The notes beneath the pieces were generated by a model. The model saw nothing but the letters and a program-made list of their open reading frames with translations. It did no database searches and was not told the origin of the DNA. Positions 1 to 7,100 of a stretch of DNA of 9,946 bases are shown here, in pieces. A program made the translations under genes and the position numbers. Every line of letters starts with the position of its first letter. Position 1 is the stretch's first letter. Source of the DNA: CAZKCK01 sp964552325 (GTDB taxonomy: Bacteria; Bacteroidota; Bacteroidia; Bacteroidales; TTA-H9); contig CAZKHA010000129.1 in assembly GCA_964552325.1 (NCBI GenBank), positions 1 through 9,946 on the forward strand. The letters are read 5' to 3'.

Positions 1-30
1 AGGGTGAAGATGTGGGAATTAATTAGTTAG

Positions 31-54
31 TGTGCTAATGTGCTGGTGTGCTAA
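31..54. repeat. Degenerate 8-bp tandem repeat (TGTGCTAA units)
   Basis: Three consecutive octamers, TGTGCTAA, TGTGCTGG and TGTGCTAA, lie at 31-38, 39-46 and 47-54, followed by a partial TGCTTA. The middle unit differs at two bases. It reads as a short decaying microsatellite-like tract. It may extend left of the window: bases 1-30 contain the related words GTGAAGATGTGGG. Confidence 0.7.
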
Positions 55-75
55 TGCTTAAGAGGTTGATTCAAT

Positions 76-88
76 GCCTCGTAGAGGC
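76..88. repeat. Perfect GTA-loop hairpin (GCCTC-GTA-GAGGC)
   Basis: A perfect 5-bp stem with a GTA loop. It lies 8 bp after the direct repeat TTAAGAGGTT (58-67), a word that recurs at 177-186 just before another hairpin. The stem-loop with GTAG across the loop edge resembles small intergenic REP-like elements, but the assignment to that class is inference. Confidence 0.65.
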
Positions 89-143
89 AAAATGTAAAGA
101 TATAAGAATGTAAAAATGAAAAGATGCTGGCGCGAACCGGCCG

Positions 144-159
144 TTCCGAGTTTTCGGAA
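144..159. repeat. Perfect inverted repeat (TTCCGA-GTTT-TCGGAA)
   Basis: A 6-bp perfect stem around a GTTT loop, directly preceded by the self-complementary word CGGCCG at 138-143. It belongs to the cluster of small hairpins between 76 and 262. There is no U-tract on either strand directly after it, so it is not an obvious terminator. Confidence 0.6.
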
Positions 160-181
160 TGAAAATGTGCAAATTTTTAAG

Positions 182-210
182 AGGTTATTGCATCGGCCTC
201 GCAGGAACCT
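182..210. repeat. Imperfect hairpin AGGTT...AACCT with inner CCT/AGG
   Basis: The outer arms AGGTT (182-186) and AACCT (206-210) are exact reverse complements. Inside them CCT (197-199) and AGG (203-205) can pair around CGC. The left arm is part of the 10-bp word TTAAGAGGTT (177-186) that also precedes the hairpin at 76-88. This suggests two diverged copies of one element with a 119-bp offset. Confidence 0.5.
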
Positions 211-245
211 AATACTGATAAAATAGAAATCCAAAAGATTCTTCG

Positions 246-262
246 CCGCTCCGTAGGTGCGG
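246..262. repeat. GTA-loop hairpin (CCGCTCC-GTA-GGTGCGG)
   Basis: A 7-position stem with one T-T mismatch (six G-C pairs) around a GTA loop. It has the same loop triplet and the same CC-GTAG-G style core as the hairpin at 76-88, which is the main reason to see the two as related elements. Confidence 0.6.
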
Positions 263-398
263 GATAATACTTGATAAGCAAATGCATTGCACAATGCCTT
301 TTGTATGATGGGCATCAAAATTAAAACTCCAAATAACTCTTTTAAGCCAGAAGCACTGAATTATGGAAGTTTGATATAAAAGGCCGCTTAAGACAACT

Positions 399-869
399 TC
401 ATCCGATTGGTAATTGCCTGGCAAAGCCTTCTTCAAGCGAAATAAACGTTTCGGTAAAGGAAATCTCGGGAATAGCTTGGATTTTTTCGACGATGACCTG
501 TTTCAGGTGCTCATTGTTACGGGCGTACAATTTTGCCAACAACGAAAATTTGCCACTAATATGATGGCACTCAACAATTTCAGGAACTTGACTTATCTTC
601 TGAAACACTTGCTCGTGTGTTCGGGTAGAGGTAAGATTAAACTGAATTCCGATATAAGCACAGGTCATATAACCCATTCCATAAGGATCGAGACGAAGCC
701 AAGAGCCTTTAAACACGCCAGCTTCTTCCATCCGTTGTAGGCGTTGGTGAATTGCAGCACCTGACACTTTGCATTCTCGGGCTATTTCTAAGTACGGCGT
801 ACGCGCATTGGAAGCCAGTATAGTTAAGATCTTTTTGTCGAGGCTGTCAAGTTGAAAGTTGGTAGCCAT
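399..869 (-). CDS. Lrp/AsnC-family transcriptional regulator
   Basis: A 156-residue protein, the usual length for the Lrp/AsnC (feast/famine) family. Residues about 8-56 form the AsnC-type winged helix-turn-helix, with the family pattern LDxxDKKIL, NART, eIAREC, a recognition helix around VSGAAIHQRLQRME, and GVFKG. The stretch LDPYGMGY links it to a C-terminal RAM (ligand-binding, oligomerisation) domain at about 68-146, including SGKFSLLAKLYARNNEHL. Family members bind DNA as dimers or octamers and respond to amino acids. The gene is divergent from a PLP enzyme of sulfur amino-acid metabolism 218 bp away. In other bacteria Lrp-type proteins are known to sit beside and control methionine gamma-lyase genes, so regulation of that neighbour plus autoregulation is the natural inference. 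The ATG at 869 is followed directly by the family N-terminus; the upstream bases are AT-rich without a Shine-Dalgarno. The specific ligand is unknown. Confidence 0.93.
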   Translation of the reverse strand: MATNFQLDSLDKKILTILASNARTPYLEIARECKVSGAAIHQRLQRMEEAGVFKGSWLRLDPYGMGYMTCAYIGIQFNLTSTRTHEQVFQKISQVPEIVECHHISGKFSLLAKLYARNNEHLKQVIVEKIQAIPEISFTETFISLEEGFARQLPIG

Positions 870-897
870 TTTAGAAGGGATTTATTGATAATTTTTG

Positions 898-929
898 CAA
901 AAATAAGCCTTTTTGCTTACAGTTTGAAA
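898..929 (-). promoter_or_regulatory. Putative promoter of the lrp-like gene
   Basis: Read on the minus strand, 905-898 is TATTTTTG, an exact match to the Bacteroidota -7 consensus TAnnTTTG. The word TTTC (929-926), one base off the -33 TTTG, lies 20 bp upstream. The -7 element is about 28 bp before the ATG. One GCTTACA heptamer (915-921) falls between the two elements, where a bound regulator could block polymerase. Assignment is by consensus only. Confidence 0.5.
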
Positions 930-1002
930 ATAAATTGTTAATAATGCTTACAATATTGTGGCATATAGTACCAATATCAAACGAATCCGTACTTTTGTAA
1001 GC
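915..1002. promoter_or_regulatory. Three GCTTACA heptamers, candidate Lrp-type operator
   Basis: GCTTACA occurs at 915-921 and 946-952 on the plus strand and inverted (TGTAAGC) at 996-1002. The first two are spaced exactly 31 bp, about three helical turns, which places them on the same DNA face. The third overlaps the last bases of the TACTTTTG -7 element of the divergent enzyme gene. Phased, degenerate multi-site binding is typical of Lrp-family proteins. That these are the sites of the adjacent regulator is inference. Confidence 0.5.
990..997 (+). promoter_or_regulatory. Putative -7 element (TACTTTTG) of the PLP enzyme gene
   Basis: Exact match to TAnnTTTG on the plus strand, giving a predicted transcript start near 1002-1005 and a leader of about 85 nt. 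No TTTG is found at the expected -33 distance, which would fit a promoter that needs an activator. Its end overlaps a TGTAAGC word (996-1002). Confidence 0.45.
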
Positions 1003-1019
1003 GTATTGCTAAGCAATAC
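1003..1019. promoter_or_regulatory. Perfect 17-bp palindrome at the predicted transcription start
   Basis: GTATTGCTAAGCAATAC has two 8-bp arms that are exact reverse complements around a single A. It begins five bases after the -7 element, at the expected transcription start. It could be a dimeric operator in DNA, or a 7-bp stem with a TAA loop at the 5' end of the mRNA. The palindrome itself is certain; its role is inferred. Confidence 0.6.
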
Positions 1020-1060
1020 ATCCTTCCTTTCCCAATCATAAGAATCCATCCAATCAATCA

Positions 1061-1073
1061 GGGCGATACGCCC
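1061..1073 (+). promoter_or_regulatory. GC-only hairpin in the leader, 14 nt before the start codon
   Basis: GGGCG (1061-1065) pairs perfectly with CGCCC (1069-1073) around an ATA loop, and is followed by an A-run that leads to the ATG at 1088. A five G-C pair stem this close to the start could modulate translation initiation. Too few Us follow it to call it a terminator. Confidence 0.4.
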
Positions 1074-1087
1074 CAAAAAATCAACCC

Positions 1088-2287
1088 ATGAAACACGACC
1101 CAGCAGGCAGCGTTTTTGATCTGCTCCAATTCGGAGAATTTGGCGATGTAAATCCGTCAATTACCGATTCTGCAACCTACACCTTCATGCAAGCCAAGAC
1201 TATGTCAGAAACTTTTGAAGGCAAAGCCGAAGGTTGCTTTCTGTATTCACGCCATTGGAACCCCAGCAATAAATATCTTGCTGATGCTATTGCTGCCATG
1301 GAACATACCGAAGCCTGCTGGGTTACTTCAAGCGGAATGGCCGCCATCACAAATGTTTTTTTACAGCTTTGCAATGCGGGCGACCACATTGTTTCGAGCC
1401 TAACCACCTATGGCGGAACCTTCGCTTTTTTAAAGAACTACCTCCCCAAATTCAATATTCAGGTTACTTTTGTTGATATTACCGACCTCGATTCCGTAAA
1501 AAACGCCATTCAGCCCAACACTCGGCTTATCTATACCGAAACCATGACCAACCCCATGTTGCAGATTTCGGATATTCCAGCCTTAGCCCAGCTAGCCAAT
1601 GAGCATTCCATTAAACTGGTTGTTGACAACACCTTTACTCCTATGCTTGTTTCTCCAGCCTTGCATGGTGCTCATATAGTTGTTTACAGCCTTACCAAGT
1701 TTGTAAACGGCAAGAACGATTGTGTGGCGGGCGCTATCTGCTCCACAGCTGATTTCATCAACTCCCTTGCTGATGTAAACGCAGGTACAGCCATGTTGTT
1801 AGGCCCTGTACTCGACCCTCTTCGGTCATCGTCCATCTTAAAAAACATGCACACCCTGCATATTAGGATGCAAAAACACAGTTCCAATGCGCTTTACCTT
1901 GCACAGCGTTTTTCCGAAGTTGGCTTAAAATTCAACTATCCAGGAATGCCCAACCATCCAGGTTACGATACACTTAAGGGTATGCTAAACCCAGACTTTG
2001 GATTTGGTGGCATGATAGCCATTGATGTGGAAACAGCCGAACGAGCCTCAGCATTAATGGAACAGATGGAAGACGAAGGCGTTGGTTATTTGGCAGTTAG
2101 CCTAGGGTATTTTAAAACCTTGTTTAGCAATTCGGGCAAAAGCACTTCATCAGAAGTTCCAGTGGAATTGCAGAAAAAAATGGGAATGTCGGATGGGCTT
2201 ATCCGTTTTTCGGTAGGCCTAGATCACGATATTGAAAAAACATGGCAAAAAATCTTGCATTGCCTAAAGACCCTCAAGTTCGTTTAA
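1088..2287 (+). CDS. PLP-dependent Cys/Met metabolism enzyme, methionine gamma-lyase-like
   Basis: A 399-residue fold-type I PLP enzyme of the Cys/Met-metabolism family (cystathionine gamma-synthase, gamma-lyase, methionine gamma-lyase); length matches the family. Visible active-site residues: Tyr53 and Arg55 in YSR (phosphate contact from the neighbouring subunit), SSGMAA at 81-86, Tyr108 in YGGT, Asp180 in VVDNT (pyridine nitrogen), the Schiff-base Lys204 in SLTKF, SLG at 338-340, and Arg373 in LIRFS (substrate carboxylate). Methionine gamma-lyase makes methanethiol, 2-oxobutyrate and ammonia from methionine in the cytosol. Two features are atypical. The active-site Cys of classical methionine gamma-lyases (YGCT) is Gly110 here, and the usual G-H after the lysine segment is G-K (NGKND). 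Exact substrate is therefore uncertain: a cystathionine lyase/synthase or homocysteine lyase role is possible. The divergent Lrp-type gene favours a regulated catabolic role. A strong terminator directly follows. Confidence 0.88.
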   Translation: MKHDPAGSVFDLLQFGEFGDVNPSITDSATYTFMQAKTMSETFEGKAEGCFLYSRHWNPSNKYLADAIAAMEHTEACWVTSSGMAAITNVFLQLCNAGDHIVSSLTTYGGTFAFLKNYLPKFNIQVTFVDITDLDSVKNAIQPNTRLIYTETMTNPMLQISDIPALAQLANEHSIKLVVDNTFTPMLVSPALHGAHIVVYSLTKFVNGKNDCVAGAICSTADFINSLADVNAGTAMLLGPVLDPLRSSSILKNMHTLHIRMQKHSSNALYLAQRFSEVGLKFNYPGMPNHPGYDTLKGMLNPDFGFGGMIAIDVETAERASALMEQMEDEGVGYLAVSLGYFKTLFSNSGKSTSSEVPVELQKKMGMSDGLIRFSVGLDHDIEKTWQKILHCLKTLKFV

Positions 2288-2312
2288 GCGTTTTAGTTTA
2301 GTTAATAAGTAC

Positions 2313-2348
2313 AAACCTCAGTAAACAACCAGTTTACTGGGGTTTTTT
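2313..2348 (+). terminator. Rho-independent terminator after the PLP enzyme
   Basis: The left arm 2313-2326 pairs with 2332-2345 over 14 positions (one T-G wobble) around the loop AACCA, and a T6 run spans 2343-2348. It lies 25 bp after the stop codon, so it isolates the enzyme gene from bcp downstream. Confidence 0.9.
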
Positions 2349-2495
2349 GTTGGAGCACACTTCCGCCATAGCCTTCTTATTGGTTGAACCTTCGTACTAT
2401 TAAAGTGTTTATTTAGTGACCTCTGCAAAGCCTTGAAAAAACAATTTGAATTAGGCTGCAGGTAATTTCTATTGTACCATAAATTCTACCAAACC

Positions 2496-2960
2496 ATGAT
2501 AATGCTCTCACCCGGCGACAAAGCCCCTGATTTCAATTGCCTCGACCAGCATGGCAACACCGTTACGTTAAAGGATTTCAAAGGCTATAAACTTATCCTA
2601 TATTTTTATCCCAAGGCCAATACGCCCGGCTGTACAGCCGAATCGTGTAGCTTGAACGAGCAGTTGGATACATTTGCTCAAAAAGGTTATAAAATTGTGG
2701 GCGTGAGCGCTGACAACCAAAAAGCGCAATTAAATTTCAGCAACAAGTACGGTTTTAAATTTCCTTTATTAGCCGATACCGAAAAAACCTTGATAAAAGC
2801 GTATGGGGCATGGGGTTTAAAAAAACTGTATGGTAAAGAATACGAAGGCATTATGCGCTATACGTTTGTAATCTCAGGAGAAGGTATTATTGAGGAGATT
2901 ATAACAAAAGTTGAGACGAAAGACCATTCTGGACAATTATTCAAGACATTAAAATTTTAA
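2496..2960 (+). CDS. bcp: Thioredoxin-dependent thiol peroxidase (Bcp/PrxQ peroxiredoxin)
   Basis: A peroxiredoxin of the Bcp/PrxQ type, 154 residues from this start, close to E. coli Bcp. Order of motifs: PGDKAPDF at the N-terminus, a DFKG segment, LYFYPKANTPGC with the peroxidatic Cys46, and the PrxQ-type resolving Cys51 five residues later (CTAESC). The conserved Arg lies in MRYTFVI. It reduces hydrogen peroxide and alkyl hydroperoxides using thioredoxin, in the cytosol. Start choice: an in-frame TTG at 2472 would add eight residues with no family match, and an ATG at 2502 would give MLSPGDKAP. The ATG at 2496 gives the same distance to the GD motif as E. coli Bcp. Both short starts are plausible. 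A TTTG at 2445-2448 could be a -33 element, but no good -7 follows. It is 65 bp ahead of recA on the same strand with no terminator between. Confidence 0.95.
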   Translation: MIMLSPGDKAPDFNCLDQHGNTVTLKDFKGYKLILYFYPKANTPGCTAESCSLNEQLDTFAQKGYKIVGVSADNQKAQLNFSNKYGFKFPLLADTEKTLIKAYGAWGLKKLYGKEYEGIMRYTFVISGEGIIEEIITKVETKDHSGQLFKTLKF

Positions 2961-2990
2961 GGAACAAGACCACATTCCACAAATTTTCTG

Positions 2991-2998
2991 TACTTTTA
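2991..2998 (+). promoter_or_regulatory. Possible recA-proximal -7 element (TACTTTTA)
   Basis: One mismatch from TAnnTTTG, 27 bp before the recA ATG, with no TTTG at the -33 distance. If real, recA has its own promoter as well as read-through from bcp. No palindromic SOS/LexA box is visible in the 65-bp spacer. Confidence 0.3.
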
Positions 2999-3025
2999 TC
3001 GGTTCAAATCTCTAATTCCAACTAC

Positions 3026-4030
3026 ATGGACAGCAACGAAAAACTAGCTAAACTGAAGGCTTTGGAAGCCACCATTAGCACACTCGAAAAAACATACGGT
3101 AAGGGGTCTATCATGCGCCTTGGCGATCAGGTTCAGGAAGCCCTGCCTGTTATTTCAACAGGATCCATTTCATTGGATGCAGCCTTAGGCGTGGGAGGCT
3201 TGCCCAAAGGGCGGATTATTGAAATATACGGTCCCGAATCATCGGGTAAAACCACCTTGGCGCTTCATGCCATTGCCGAAGCCCAAAAATCAGGTGGTAT
3301 TGCAGCATTTATTGATGCCGAGCATGCTTTTGACAGGTATTATGCTCAAAAACTAGGTGTTGACATTAACAATTTATTGGTGGCTCAGCCCGACTATGGC
3401 GAACAAGCCCTCGAAATTGCCGACAACCTGATTCGCTCAAATGCTATTGATATAGTGGTAATTGACTCCGTTGCAGCACTTACCCCCAAGAGCGAAATTG
3501 AAGGCGAGATGGGCGATTCAAAAATGGGTTTACAGGCTCGTTTAATGTCGCAGGCATTGCGTAAACTTACGGCCAATATTAGCCGCACTAAAACTACTTG
3601 TATATTTATCAATCAATTACGCGAAAAAATTGGCGTGATGTTTGGCAACCCCGAAACCACAACAGGTGGTAATGCACTCAAATTCTACGCATCTGTCAGG
3701 CTCGATATCCGCCGTAACACCCAGATAAAAGACGGCGAAAATGCCATTGGCAACCGTGTAAAAGTGAAAGTGGTTAAAAACAAAGTAGCTCCACCGTTTA
3801 GGCAAGCAGAATTTGACATTATTTATGGCGAAGGCATTTCAAAAACGGGCGAAATAATTGACTTAGGCGTTGATCATGCCATTATCAAAAAAAGCGGTTC
3901 ATGGTTTAGCTATGGCGAAACCCGCCTCGGACAAGGCCGCGACACCGTTAAACAATTGCTTATCGACAATCCTGAACTATCAGAAGAACTCGAAAAAGCT
4001 TTGCGCGATAAACTGAAAAACATTGCGTAA
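3026..4030 (+). CDS. recA: Recombinase RecA
   Basis: Full-length RecA, 334 residues. It binds single-stranded DNA as an ATP-dependent filament, drives strand exchange, and is the co-protease for LexA-type repressors where those exist. Visible signatures: N-terminal helix region with EKTYGKGSIMRLGD (21-34), Walker A GPESSGKT at 69-76, catalytic Glu99 in IDAEHA, Walker B IDIVVIDSVAAL around Asp147, loop L1 region EIEGEMGDSKMGLQAR (157-172), and the NQLREKIGVMFGNPETTTGG segment with loop L2 (196-215). It ends shortly after the helix ELEKALRDKLK, so it lacks the long acidic tail of E. coli RecA (353 residues), which in E. coli tempers filament formation. It follows bcp by 65 bp, and a clear terminator follows 24 bp after the stop. 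A joint oxidative-stress and repair transcript is plausible. Confidence 0.99.
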   Translation: MDSNEKLAKLKALEATISTLEKTYGKGSIMRLGDQVQEALPVISTGSISLDAALGVGGLPKGRIIEIYGPESSGKTTLALHAIAEAQKSGGIAAFIDAEHAFDRYYAQKLGVDINNLLVAQPDYGEQALEIADNLIRSNAIDIVVIDSVAALTPKSEIEGEMGDSKMGLQARLMSQALRKLTANISRTKTTCIFINQLREKIGVMFGNPETTTGGNALKFYASVRLDIRRNTQIKDGENAIGNRVKVKVVKNKVAPPFRQAEFDIIYGEGISKTGEIIDLGVDHAIIKKSGSWFSYGETRLGQGRDTVKQLLIDNPELSEELEKALRDKLKNIA

Positions 4031-4054
4031 GTAAATCCCATTCTTGCAAATTAT

Positions 4055-4083
4055 AAACCCAGCACCTCTATGCTGGGTTTTTT
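4055..4083 (+). terminator. Rho-independent terminator after recA
   Basis: AAACCCAGCA (4055-4064) pairs perfectly with TGCTGGGTTT (4071-4080) around a six-base loop, with a T6 run at 4078-4083. On the minus strand the stem is followed by TTTATAATTTG, so it may also partly terminate the large convergent gene ending at 4139. Confidence 0.9.
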
Positions 4084-4138
4084 ATTGAATAAAAGCAAAA
4101 CGATCTGAGGGGCAACGCAACTAATCATCAGGTGCAAA

Positions 4139-7100
4139 TCACTTTACAACAAGCTTTATGTTTAGGCGTTGGCCATTTTGGTTCGTCAGACTCAGGATAT
4201 AAAACCCAGCCTTAACTCCTTGCAAATTTATGCTTACGGCACTTGATTCGGACGTAACATTAAACCTGCGAAGCTGTTTGCCTGTTGCATCAAGCAATTC
4301 ACATTTATCAAACCCATGATGGGGTGAAGCAAACCGAATGGTGGCCGCTCCCATGGCCGGATTTGGAAAAACTTGCACATCACGATTTAGAGGAGTTTCA
4401 ATGCCGGCACAAGTATTAGCCTCAATATACGCAAACTTGGTTATGGTACGTTGCAACTCACCTTTCGTAACGGTTAAGATCACATCATAAACCCCTGGCT
4501 CCACATAATTTACAGTAGGATTAGCATTGGTTGAAAAGCCTGGGTTGCCGCCCGGAAACTGCCATGCATAGGAATCGAATGATCCGTATGAATCATCGAA
4601 AAAACTAAAGTCATGGTTTACACAGCCATCAATTCTATCGACATGAAAAAACACGGACAAACCCGTAGTGTCGATTTCAAAAAACGCGAGATAGGTTTTC
4701 ATCAACTCATACTTGGTAGAAGGTGCTAACGAATCGGTTAAAGCTGCAAAATCGATGGCTGATGCAATAGCGCGGTAAGCCTCCTTGGCAACGGTAATTT
4801 GTATTGGCTTACCCTCAGGGCTTTGCAAAAAAGTAAAAGCCGAATTACCGCGCACAATCTCTTTAATACTCACAGTTTTAGCACTCGCATTTTTAAACTC
4901 CATGCCCTCAGTGGCTATCACATCCACACCTAAAACGGTTTTGAAGTAGTACAATGGTACTGATTGAAGGGTAAAGTTTAACCAAGCCGGTAGCAAACTA
5001 CTGGCCGGAAAAAACATAAAATAATAACCTTCGATGTATAGATGGCCACCACTTGACAAATAAGAGATAATTCGAGCCGACTCCGATTCTGATAGGGTGT
5101 GTGCTGGTGTAACACTTCCAAGACACAGGAAAACAGCCCTATATGCTTTTAGCGAAGCTGGCATATATGCAAATGTTCGAAAAGGTATGGAGAGTTTAGT
5201 TAAAATGGCCGCCATCGAATCGATGGAAGCTGTTTGATTTGATAGGTTAACCAAGGCTACCGAGTAGCTGCCTACTTGAAGCTTTACCCGACAAACAGAA
5301 TCAAGCCCAGGGCCATAGGTAAGCTTTACCTCAAAAAGCACACTATCGGCCAATGCAATTTCAGGCGAAACGTTTACAAGGCATCGAAAACTTTTTTGCT
5401 CGTTTATGGTAATTGAGTCGAAAAGAATTTGATTGGCAGAAAGCAAACTAATATATGGATCGTTGCATTGAATTTCAGCTTGAACAGCCCCTGCGGTTTT
5501 ATTCCCAGAGTTTTGAATTTGAAATTCCACCCAAGCCGTTTCACCGGGATCAAGCTGTTCGTTTTCGCCATCGCGAACAATGGCTGCGCCGGCCACCACA
5601 AACGGAGCCCCAACAACCAAGGGCATCCTAAGAATACGCTTGCTACCATTATATAATGCCCACACCTCTAGTTCAACAACCTGTCCGCCCATCACAGCCT
5701 GAGTGAATTCGAGGGAGAAAGCATTTTCAAACTCCTGCGTTGAACCAGAAGGCAAGTTGTTAAGAACCTCAAGACTATCCACAAGCTGAACACCCATCAA
5801 TCGGGTTTTTAACTTAAACTCAACAGCCGACAGTGGAGCTAAGGTACGGTTTACAACTTTCAGGTTCAGTTTGGTTTGCTGGTTAAATAATGCTAAAGCA
5901 CCCGGCCCAGCGGCTGGCACTACCTCAAAATCCAATCCATCAGAAAGATAAAAACGCTTTTGGTGGCCATTGTTATGCTGGTCAAAAACCTCCACATCAA
6001 CGCTCTCAACATAAATACTATCGCATTGGCGAATGCTTAACAAGCCTTCATTACTTAACTCAATTTGTTCAGGGCTATTCGCAATAGTAAAGTGGAAGGA
6101 TTTTTGGGTTAAAATTGCCGGGGAAATATCATCACTTAAAAGGAATTGACGGCCATTACCGGACGAAATCCCCGGATTAACCACCAGCTCATCAAACAAT
6201 TCCATGGTGGAATAATCGAACCTTACCTCGCCATTGGCCAACAGTTTTGCTTCGAAATAAGCTTCGGTAGCAGGTTCTGAATTTAAAACCGACAATCTCC
6301 ACCTAAAGATGGCTGTATCACCATTAAACCCATACCACATTCCATCGCCATCGCCCGTAAAAATCTCATATTCATCACGGAAACCGGGGTTAATAACTGC
6401 ATTGTTTTTCAGCAAAAACAAATAATCGTCAAAATAGCGCGGCGGCAATTGATCGGCAGTAAGCACCAACATACCTTTTCGGTTCATATAAACCGTATCG
6501 TAAGCTTTGCCAAAAAACGGAAACGAAAACGGCAACTTAATAGCGATATTCGATTCAACCCCTTCGGGTATCGTATCTGTCAACGAAACGGATGTAAACT
6601 TGCAATTTCCAGCCGATTGTTGATACAAATAATTTAAGTTCCAACTATACGGCGGCAGCCCTCCATCCGCTTCTAGCTGAACTTGATAGGTTTGGTTAGG
6701 AACTGGCAGAGGCAAGTTTTGTGTGGTAATTTGCATTTTTTCAAATTGCAACACTTTTTCAACATAAAGCATGGTTGTTGAATTATCTTGAATTGCAAGC
6801 TCACCATTGTTCCAAGGAGTTTCGAGGCCGCCAGCCATATAGTCAATCACTGAATATTCCAAGATTTTGCCAGATCCCATACCTAACGGGTCTTTTTCAT
6901 CAACCAACAAGAAAAAGGTAAGCGGAGTGTTGGGAATGGCAAACTGCTTTAGCTCAGAAACATCAAGACCCAATTCAATTTGCTTCGATCCCGCCAAAGT
7001 ATCAATACCCTGCATAGCATGCGGTCCCCCTTGGAAGTTAAAAATTGGGAACTCTATTATATGCGTAGGTTTTGTGGCTCCTGCTTCAGTTGCTATTCCG

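Larger units (their letters stand above)
1..398. other. Intergenic region with repeats, no convincing gene
   Basis: About 400 bp downstream of the lrp-like gene has no open frame that looks like a protein. The frames open here on the minus strand translate to low-complexity or hydrophobic mixtures with no recognisable domain, and they run through the hairpins. The stretch holds an octamer tandem repeat at 31-54, purine-rich low-complexity sequence at about 90-128, a 10-bp direct repeat TTAAGAGGTT at 58-67 and 177-186, and four small inverted repeats between 76 and 262. From 264 to 398 I see nothing beyond AT-rich spacer, and no clear intrinsic terminator for the lrp-like gene. Confidence 0.6.

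Noticed and set aside
58..262. CRISPR array
   Set aside because: The repeats are short, diverged inverted repeats without regular identical direct repeats or uniform spacers, and no cas gene is nearby.
58..436. Open frames on the minus strand downstream of the lrp-like gene
   Set aside because: They cross the hairpin cluster, translate to low-complexity sequence with no domain, and one overlaps the 3' end of the regulator gene.
870..1087. SAM or other methionine riboswitch in the leader of the PLP enzyme
   Set aside because: The leader is only about 85 nt with two small isolated hairpins. I see no multi-helix junction or conserved SAM-box core words.
2472..2495. TTG start extending Bcp by eight residues
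   Set aside because: The added residues match nothing in the family, and two in-frame ATGs just downstream fit the known N-terminus.
5404..5656. Overlapping open frames on both strands inside the large peptidase gene
   Set aside because: They are in other frames of a clearly coding region and show no recognisable domain or start context.
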